This document shows, piece after piece, positions 56,049 to 64,000 of a DNA stretch of 64,000 nt (position 1 is the stretch's first letter; every line of letters starts with the position of its first letter). The notes beneath the pieces were generated by a model. It had not been told where the DNA came from. It searched no databases and saw nothing but the letters and a program-made list of their open reading frames with translations. A program made the translations under genes and the position numbers. Source of the DNA: Beroe ovata (lineage: Eukaryota > Ctenophora > Nuda > Beroida > Beroidae); contig CAMPET010000024.1 in the NCBI GenBank assembly GCA_946803715.1, forward strand, positions 165,318-229,317. The letters are read 5' to 3'.

Positions 56049-58004
56049 ATGGCACGTGTACACCCCGCAAACAGCGGAGACGTGACCGTGTACGATTTTC
56101 ACGAAGAACTGGAAGCAGAATTCCCAGTCCAAAACGAGACACCCCGAGGAACGGAAAGCAGATCAGTACCTCATGATCTTAATAGATCAAGTGGGGCGGT
56201 GTACAGTGAGGCTCAAATCCAGGGGAATCACAGGAGCGGTGGACTGGAGCAGTGTCGTACACCAATTGTATCGTACGAGACGGTTATGTGGACGATGCAC
56301 ATCACAATATGTATCTTTGCATGTCTCGATCGGTTTTACTGGAACTCTTGGCCTCGTGAGACATACACCATTGGCAAGGGGAGCGCTGGAACTGACCGTA
56401 GAGACCTGAAGGAGGGACCCTGGTCTGTCAAGTTATTCGACGTGATAGCCCGGGTGTCGGGCCGGTACTCGATAGTGACGATGAACCTTCTCTTCCTGGT
56501 ACGGCTGAGGACGGTAGAGAGCTGGCTGTCTCGATCCTGGATCAGCAAATATCTCATAGACTGCAGTAACATCGTCCAAGCGAATCTCCGACTTCACATA
56601 TGCAACGGGGTGCTGTTCTCAGTGCTGATCTTGATGCATGTTTGGAGCATATTGCTGCCCTGTGTGTTCCACAGATACGGGGCTCAGGTCGTGCCGGGCT
56701 ACTTCGAGTACCCCCTCTCAGAGAGGGCTCCCCCTGGGTTCAAAGACGCGGACCATGTCAACAAGATGATGTCACTCCAGGTTGATGACGTGTTTCGGAT
56801 GGTGGAAATGAGTCTTGTGTTGGGAATCATGATCCCACTCAGCAAGTACTGGTTCAAGAGACGATACCACATAGCTCTCCATATGCACAGGGTGGCTGCT
56901 GTCATAGTGTTCATTGACATCGCCAGGCGGCACTCTCATCCCCACTCCATCATCCTCAATACCCCTGTCTTCCTCATCTGGATCGTAGAGAAGGCTATCA
57001 TCACAACCAGAGAGGAGAATGTGGAGACATTCCATAGACTGAAGCTGGGGGACGAGTACATGGTCATTTTCTGGAACTCAGCCAAAAAACTATCCAAGTC
57101 AGTGGGACCTAACTTCTACCTTCGCCTGAAGGATAGCTCAGTTACAGAACCACCCCACGCTTTCACATCGTTCCAGAACAGAGTCAACTTCTCTATTAAC
57201 AACATCGACTCTCATCACTGCACATGGAATACTGGGATTGTGATGAGAGTCTATCACAACAAGAGGCCACTACCCCTCTCGTCTACCGACAATGTCTCCC
57301 ACACGAGTCGTCTCTTCAACTGTAAGACTGACGTCTCAGCACTGGAAGTGAGTGGTCCATTTAACGGTGAGATGTCACAGTTGATACACCGAGCCCGAAC
57401 AGACACTCTGACGCCAGGGATTATCCAGAATCTGAAATCACGCATTACCGAGTGTTTCGACAATTCTCAACCAGAGCCCGCCGGCTCTTGGGCCTCTTCA
57501 CGCTCTCCTGCCTCAGCAGTGGTCCTCATAGGGACAGGCTCTGGTGTAAACTATCTGATAGACGCTCTACAGCACCCCTCGGCCCCAGGGACAAAGGACC
57601 TGATTGTGCTGTGGTCTACACGGGACTCCAGCCTCTACTACTGGGTGTCGAGTGTGATGTGTGATATTGTGACTGCCCGCACGGGGAAACTCAGGGTGCT
57701 GCTATCAAACACTGACAAGATGAACAGTGTACAGGCGTACAACACGTCATACCACGATACAGTGTCTGCTATCAAGCACACCTCCGGCAGGATTGACTTT
57801 GAGCGGGAAATTCCCGCACATTCCCAAGTCTTTTTCCAGGGCTCCTCGGGTGTTGGCCGTGTTGTGAGGACAGTATGCCGGAATAATGGCAGCTGGATGT
57901 TCAAGGGAACGGGAGGGAAGGAAGTGGACAATGCAGCAAGACGACTATCTGGGATTGTGGTCAACAGAGCGGCAGCAGAGATGGACTTGGTACAGCAGCT
58001 GTGA
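56049..58004 (+). CDS. Ferric reductase / NADPH-oxidase-like membrane flavocytochrome
   Basis: Intronless, 651 residues from the Met at 56049 (a further Met at 55971 adds 26 residues without similarity). An N-terminal cytosolic part precedes several membrane helices. One helix has His183 and His197, fourteen apart (HICNGVLFSVLILMH), the usual haem-ligand spacing. A later helix has a cluster (HMHRVAAVIVF...ARRHSHPH) with His280 and His295, fifteen apart, longer than the usual thirteen. The FAD loop reads PPHAFTSF in place of HPFT. The NADPH site is VVLIGTGSGVNYLIDAL. The family moves electrons from NADPH across a membrane to metal or oxygen. No EF-hands are present. Substrate cannot be told. 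Confidence 0.75.
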   Translation: MARVHPANSGDVTVYDFHEELEAEFPVQNETPRGTESRSVPHDLNRSSGAVYSEAQIQGNHRSGGLEQCRTPIVSYETVMWTMHITICIFACLDRFYWNSWPRETYTIGKGSAGTDRRDLKEGPWSVKLFDVIARVSGRYSIVTMNLLFLVRLRTVESWLSRSWISKYLIDCSNIVQANLRLHICNGVLFSVLILMHVWSILLPCVFHRYGAQVVPGYFEYPLSERAPPGFKDADHVNKMMSLQVDDVFRMVEMSLVLGIMIPLSKYWFKRRYHIALHMHRVAAVIVFIDIARRHSHPHSIILNTPVFLIWIVEKAIITTREENVETFHRLKLGDEYMVIFWNSAKKLSKSVGPNFYLRLKDSSVTEPPHAFTSFQNRVNFSINNIDSHHCTWNTGIVMRVYHNKRPLPLSSTDNVSHTSRLFNCKTDVSALEVSGPFNGEMSQLIHRARTDTLTPGIIQNLKSRITECFDNSQPEPAGSWASSRSPASAVVLIGTGSGVNYLIDALQHPSAPGTKDLIVLWSTRDSSLYYWVSSVMCDIVTARTGKLRVLLSNTDKMNSVQAYNTSYHDTVSAIKHTSGRIDFEREIPAHSQVFFQGSSGVGRVVRTVCRNNGSWMFKGTGGKEVDNAARRLSGIVVNRAAAEMDLVQQL

Positions 58005-58241
58005 CACATGCACACAAACACACACACACAAACACATACTTATACTCAACGGACATTGATTTCAGTTTTACAGTTTTGTACAGTTTTATAATACTTTGTC
58101 AGTCAGTTTCCTTTCCAAATTATATCGAGTTATGATTGTTGATATGATGATTTTAAACTGCTTTCATTACTGAAAATTTTAACAGCCACCATTTTTTAAG
58201 TGAAATTGAACATGACTGCCGCGCTTGTCTATGACGAACCA

Positions 58242-61200
58242 CTAACACCACTCTGTGTCCTGTAAAGCACTCACCTCATTCATCTGAGATTTGAGCTTCT
58301 TAATCCGCCTCGTTTCCACCAACACCTTATTCTCTTGATCCCCACCGAACTTCACCCTGGCACACACTTCGGGGCCCGTGAATGGAACTCGATATGTAGT
58401 AAGGTATTTCCCAAGGAAAGTGGACCCCAGCACAGTGGTCGATTGGTTGGGGAGGAATGCTTTCTTTGTCTGATTCTTATTGTCAAGGAATGTGGATGGA
58501 AGGAGCACTTCAACCTGAAATCGGATTTAAATTATCCACAAGTTCTTTTAGTAAATTCTTCTTGAATTGACATTCATGTCATGGATATCAAACTAAGTTG
58601 TGCATATTTAATTCAAATAACCTGGAATATAAGCTGGATCTTCATGATGCTTCTCTGAAGTTCAGCTTCATCATACACTGCCTTGATATCATCAACAGCA
58701 AGACCAACCTAACGGGTGATATCATCAACAGCAAGACCAACCTAACGGGTGATAGTCATCGGTGAAACAAGCCATCAACTTCACACAATGAACTGACCAA
58801 TACTCAACAGCACTTCCAAATACTGACCGTAACAAACGTGTACTCACAGTACTTACTACCCGAACACTCACCAGTAAATTCATGAAGACGATGGGCACCA
58901 CTATGACAAACACAATGAACATGACGAGCGTGGCAGCAGGGTAGTAGAGCGGACTGGGCTGCTCCAGCTCCTCGGGGCTGAAGTAGCTGTCAAACTCCAT
59001 CTCACCGGTCATCATGACAAAGGTACGGAGAACAGAGTAACCCGGGTTGTGGTACGATGGAAACTGCTCCAGCACCATCGTGAACGTGAGGCCGAACGCC
59101 ACGATGAAGAGAACGAGGACGAGACCGATCTTCATGAACGTGCCGAACACCTCCACGAACATGACGATGTAGATGCCGATACCGGGGAACTGGGGATTGG
59201 GGAATCAGGGGATTAGCTCATGTGTGGCATTGCAGTTATCATCTTATCAGTAGAACCATGATAAGCCGTGTTTCGCTTACTAAGGACCCGGCTGACCTTT
59301 TAATAATCATTAACGGTGTTTAATAATACAATTACCTCATGTTAACTGTTGCTTACCAGTATGCGGACCGCATCTTATATCAACCACACTATCACATATA
59401 ACAGCGACTATACCAGTGACAATAGCCTCGATTTTATAATACGGTGCTTTCTTAACTAATGCTTATCAACAGACTATCTACAATATGAGCACCTGCTCAT
59501 AATCCTCCAGTATCACTGATAATGTTCCCAGGGCGAGTTAGCGATATTCCCAAATTTGATTGTAAAAATAAAGTTAATAATGATAAGTTTAAAGTACAAG
59601 TTGATAAGTTTTAAGTATCATACCTTTCTGAGGAACATGAGGAAGTTCATCCAAGCGACAAGCAGACAGAACACTCCTATCTGCCACTGGGTTGACGTGA
59701 TGACCGTCCTTGTTTCGAATATGTTGACAGTGAAGTAGATTGAAAGTGCAAATAGCACCAACTCTGTCGTGTTCTGGATGGAAATGTACTTGTGTTTTTG
59801 GAAAATAAGCTGAGTCAGTTCGATGAGGAGGCGTATGCCGCTGATGGCAATTGTCACTATCCCCGTCACGTACACCCACACTGATTTGCCGCCCGACGGC
59901 GCTAAACACGTGGCGGTGGCGATGTCTGATATACAGTTCTCAGATTTGGTGAAGTCACCACTGCCGTCTTTCACAGTGGAGTAGGGCGGGATTTGAACCA
60001 TGGCGTAAGTGGTAAGTGCGAGGAGGTAAATGGCGTAGATTAGGAGATTGCCGTAGTAGAAATGTTGCCCGTAATCACGCCACCGGCAGAACACCAGACT
60101 TGAAATGAGAGGGTGGCTGAGTAGCTCGTTCCGCTTGTATTTGATCTGCGAGAGAGAGGATAACTTTTCTAAGTCTAACAACGCAGTGGAATTGACGGAT
60201 ACACTCCAACTCCATATTTTTTGACCGATTTTCAATTGCATGCCCCCCCTTACCATGAGATTTAGAGGGTGAATGTGGTAGTTGCTGTGCTCCCCCTCGC
60301 CCTCTTCATCCTTCTCCTCATTATCGTCTGTCTCGTTGGACGAGGACAGACTCTTGCTGTCCTCCATTCCTGTCCTCATCTCATTCTCCGTGTCAGTGAT
60401 GTACTTGTAGTTGAAATGTACCTGGACGACAGTAATATAATGGTTTAACTGCGCATCACCCGGAATTTGAATATGTCAGGATTATAGATCAGACAGTCCT
60501 ACATCCCTAGCAAACCTGGAAGTTTTTGTTGTCAGTGGTCATCTCAGGAGGGTTTTTGGACAGGTCCGTACATTTGTTAAGTACAAGTTCTGCCACTTCT
60601 GGCATACTTCTGATCAGTTTCTTCATGGGCGTGTCCCCGTTATGCTGGGCGTTTGTGAGGGCCTTCGGCCACGCGCCTTTTCCATCCGTTTCGTGGCTAG
60701 AGGAAGAGAACTGGGTTATGCAGCAAGATTGATAAATTGGATAAATGCGCAGCTCTATAAGGATACGTGTTGACTTGTGTGTCTGTATTTTGTGTTTCAT
60801 ACTTGATGATAGCCTCCGCAACATCTTGTTTGTTCCCCAGGATAGCCAACTCCAGAGCGTTCATGTCGTTAACATCGACCAATCTGACATCTGCCCCGTT
60901 GTCAAGGAGATATGTCACCGCGTCCACGTGACCTGTGACAGGTGTGACGTAATAGTCAGAACCCTAACTGAAGTTGTATAACTGCTCTGAGTCGAAACTA
61001 TTCATCATGGCATCTCGAATATCTCAGAAATGAGATTCACCATTTTTGGCCGCTAGATGGAGAGGCGTAAGTTTAGCTTTATCCATGGGATCTATTTCGG
61101 CATCGGCATCGATCAGCGCAGCCATGACCTTGGTGTAACCGGAGGATGCCGCGCAGTCCAGTGGTGTCCGACCGCTCTGGTTCCGACATCCCACCTCCGC

Positions 61201-63307
61201 CCCCACGTCACAGAGGAAGATGGTGGTGTCAACGTGACCGTTCAGAGCGGCATAGTGGAGTGGGTGATTCCCCAAGTCATCCTTGTCTTCTATCTGAAAA
61301 AAAAACGAGAGATTACATATTAAAAGACAAGGGATTGTCCAAATCTCCGATTTTACAGAAAACTAATAATCAGTCAGTTGGACATTCACCGTGAGTCGAT
61401 CTCGTTTGACAAGCTCCTTGGCACACTTCAATCTGCCATACTCAGCCGCCAGATGGAGCGGGCACTTATCATCCTCGTTCTGGGCGTTTATCTCAAAGTT
61501 GAAGTTGAGCAGCTCCTTCATACACTCTACATGTCCTAGTTTGGCAGCGAAATGCAGTGGTGTGTTCTGGAACCTATGGGGATGGAGAATCGTTACCAAT
61601 AAAGCTAGTAGTAGTACAACGTAGGAAGCCATAAATCTGTTTTTTTAATTCTCGAGATCAATTATCTAATCCCAGCTCTTGTCTAATACCTGTCCAGTTC
61701 ACTATCAATCAGTCTCTCGCCTCCGGCCTCCAAAATAATCTTCAAAACACCCGGCTTATTTTCCTGGATAGCGGCAAAGGTGGCACTGTTTTCTCTCTTG
61801 TCTCTGGCATTGACATCAGCCCCCTTCTCTAGGAGCAGGGTCACTGACTTTGGGTGACCCCAGGCAGCCGCCGTGATCAGTGGTGTCAAGCCCTCCTTGT
61901 CTCTGCATTCAATGTGAGCTTTCCTGTGGGAGAAAGGGGTCTCAGGGATGGGACAGGGGCCCTGGAAATGATTCACTCATTGGGATAGCCACAATTATTA
62001 GTTTAGCTGATATACTTCTTCAAACAAAATCCTCGCTATATATCATACTTACGAGCTAATGAGGAACTCGATGACCTCAGTTTGGTCGGCCTTGGCAGCG
62101 AGATGCAGCGCTGTTTCCCCCAGCACATTCTTGGCCTCACACGGACTGCCCATCTCCACCAACTTCTTGACCACGTCCAGATGTCCCCTATGTGCTGCAA
62201 GGTGGAGACACGTCTCTCGCTCCACAGTTTTCAGGGTCATGTCCGCTTTGCTTGTAACCAGGAAGTCGACAACATCTACTCGACCGTCCTTACATGCCAG
62301 ATGGAGGCACGACATCTTCTCTTCCCCGGGCCGGTTCAGGTGACCCTGCATGCGGAGATTTGTATCTTCCATCGCTTTCTGGAACTTCTTGTTGATGACC
62401 GCTTTCACTGCCTCGAAATTATCTGGATCTCCCTCTTGTGCCTTCTTCAGCAGTTTCTTCATCAAGTTAGACGGGTTTTTTGTGTAACTAGCCACACTCC
62501 TCACCCCCACTGCCGCACATAAGTCCTTGATGAGACGGCAGTCTGGATTCTCATCTGACAACAGACTATCGAGACTATCCTTCAACTCGAGGGACTTCAT
62601 CTTGCCGTAGAGGAGCTCCACTATCTCGAGATCTGCCTCCCTGCAGGCGACATGGAGAGGAGACATGTTCATGTTGGAGTAGATACGGGGGTTGGCCGGG
62701 TGGAGCGGGTTGAAGAGCAGCTTCTTGATACACGTCAGATCTTCATAACACACAGCCATGTGGAGTGCTGTTTCTCCCTGCATATCTGTGGAGGGATTTG
62801 GATTTAACGTTCAAGGACATTGGTCTATTATATGTAGAATCGACATTTGCAGTGACCCATGATATCATGATGATTACCTCCAATGTTAACTTGGATGGAG
62901 TCCAACTTGACAAGTTCCAGTATGGCTGGGTAGTTGCCCCTGTCAGCAGCGCAGTGGAGTGCTGTCAAACCATACTCATCCTGAGCATTGATATCAGCTC
63001 CATTGGATGCAAGGAATTTGATAGGCGGACTGCCCTCTTCCTCAGCTATCTGATCCTCGACCGTCTTGAATTTGATCTTATCAGAGGTCTTCCGTTGGAG
63101 GAAAGCTCTGAGAGCGGTGATGGCATCCGATTCTTTGAGGGCAGTGTGGTTCTCTAGGTCACCGTCGACTTCCTGAAGGAAGATAGACTATGGGCTATCA
63201 GTGAAAAGTTCATCTGTTGTCATTCAAAATAGTCAGTAAAATGGTAGGGGCATCAATGTCTAAAATGGGATAAAAGATATGCAGCGAACTCTGAATGAAC
63301 TGACACA

Positions 63308-63341
<34 letters not shown>

Positions 63342-64000
63342 NACACACACACACACACACACACATAAACGCATACACAAGACCCACAAACACAGAGGGT
63401 AGTAGCCACATGCTCTATGAACGGCTCGCTACCTTTGGTTGTACCTCGATCACATTACCACCCCCATCATCATCCCCAGGGGGTTCACCCCCTTCCTCTT
63501 CCTCTTCCTCCCCCACTTTGTCGACCACTGGGGGTCCACGGGGCACGAACGCCACCATACTCGGGTTAAGAGCTGTGCCCTTGGGGGCATATCTGGTGGC
63601 GTGATGGAGTGGTGTCTGCCCCTCGACATCCCTCACATTCACATCTGCCGGGATGGCAAGTGTTAGAAAATTACAAATCGGTATTAAATTCACTTTCAGG
63701 CACCAATGATATGGACCATGATCATTTCAACACAATCCAATACAGTTGTGGCAACCTCAGTGCTTCATGTGACGTCATCACACTGACCTGCCCCATAATC
63801 TATGAGCAGTTCCATGACATCAAGGTTGTTGTAACGAGCAGCATAGTGCATGGCAGATATGCCCTGACCATCCAGAGAGTTGATGGGGTTCTTCCCTCCT
63901 TTCGCCACCTTCTCCATTTTGCGACGGAAGTGGTTACTCTGCAGGTACTTCTTGATCACCTTGATCGAGCCCTCTCGAGCAGCCTGTATATTAGGAAATG
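58242..64000 (-). CDS. TRPA1-like ankyrin-repeat cation channel (5' end outside window)
   Basis: Fourteen exons: 63983-63788, 63644-63433, 63172-62878, 62785-62053, 61923-61690, 61573-61390, 61293-61041, 60932-60803, 60696-60516, 60421-60254, 60145-59624, 59189-58872, 58708-58622 and 58514-58242. They join in frame to 1261 residues; the N-terminus lies beyond 64000. At least twelve ankyrin-type repeats (for example TPLHHA, NTPLHFAAKLGHVECMKEL, HPLHYAALNGHVD) precede six membrane helices. The pore region reads VMMTGEMEFD, with Glu near the position of Asp in vertebrate TRPA1. The TRP-box region is MNLLVGLAVDDIKAVYDEA, as in TRPA channels. An acidic insert (60254-60421) precedes the first helix. 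A 33-base duplication doubles the 3' splice site at 58708/58741. The protein could end VSALQDTEWC or continue past a GTGAGT donor at 58271. Confidence 0.87.
58684..58749 (-). repeat. 33-base tandem duplication spanning a TRPA1-like splice acceptor
   Basis: TGATATCATCAACAGCAAGA... (plus strand, 33 bases) occurs twice without differences at 58684-58716 and 58717-58749. On the gene strand each unit carries CACCCGTTAG|GTTGGTCTTGC, so there are two identical acceptors 33 bases apart. Only the downstream one gives an open frame; the upstream one reaches TAG after ten codons. Confidence 0.92.
63308..63366. repeat. (AC)n microsatellite with an n
   Basis: About 28 AC units, interrupted by n at 63342, in an intron of the TRPA1-like gene. 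The true length is unresolved. Confidence 0.95.

Noticed and set aside
56049-58004. Horizontal transfer of the intronless reductase gene
   Set aside because: Intronless LZTR1, TTC9-like and eIF5A genes in the same window show that lack of introns is not special here, and base use looks like the neighbours.
63308-63366. Regular short repeats considered as a CRISPR-like array
   Set aside because: It is a plain AC microsatellite; the other arrays in the window have no unique spacers, and the genome is eukaryotic.

Overview
This is a eukaryotic window, most likely from a non-bilaterian animal with a compact genome. Nearly every gene carries GT-AG introns of roughly 40-500 bases. The gene set is animal-type: TRPA-like channel, LZTR1, SYAP1, UBE3D, CDK2AP, PIG-X and stefin-like cystatins. 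Neighbouring genes are often only 150-600 bases apart. Sponge or placozoan grade fits best, but this is inference from gene content and spacing; no species marker was seen.

Layout, left to right. 275-3464: two tandem secreted cystatins, the second ending in KDEL. 3540-7300: gene-poor, with a ~150-base satellite and a doubled haplotype block. 7309-9096 (minus): a Cys-rich membrane-type protein and a PIG-X homologue. 10329-13625 (plus): SYAP1. 14172-18252 (minus): three tandem J-domain membrane proteins, with a tRNA-Gly(CCC) inside an intron of the first. 18707-24636 (minus): intronless LZTR1, an SLC46-like transporter and a TTC9-like TPR protein. 26610-52984 (plus): a dense co-oriented run of RPS17, a CDK2AP homologue, ASCC3, eIF5A, UBE3D, COPZ and TRMT11, several of which act in translation or ribosome surveillance. 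53000-56000: repeat-rich, with MITE-like elements and one orphan exon. 56049-58004 (plus): intronless ferric-reductase/NOX-like protein. 58242-64000 (minus): a TRPA1-like channel that runs off the right edge.

The sequence holds ten single 'n' characters (5520, 6776, 36181, 36571, 41465, 47574, 48507, 50909, 54303, 63342). Six of them separate blocks that repeat each other with SNPs and small indels, inside the Cys-rich gene, ASCC3, COPZ and TRMT11. The simplest reading is that these are contig joins at which overlapping allelic contigs were both kept, so the apparent exon duplications are assembly redundancy. They still let two alleles be compared, and one comparison shows a MITE-like element present in one allele and absent in the other.

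Most noteworthy: an ASCC3 helicase with an extra C-terminal tail holding five PPG-hydrophobic motifs (GYF-domain ligands); a signal-peptide cystatin with a KDEL ER-retention end; a 33-base tandem duplication that creates a second 3' splice site with an in-frame stop in the TRPA1-like gene; a 92-base element with perfect 20-base inverted ends and 9-base target duplications; and a three-gene array of tail-anchored J-proteins with presequence-like N-termini.
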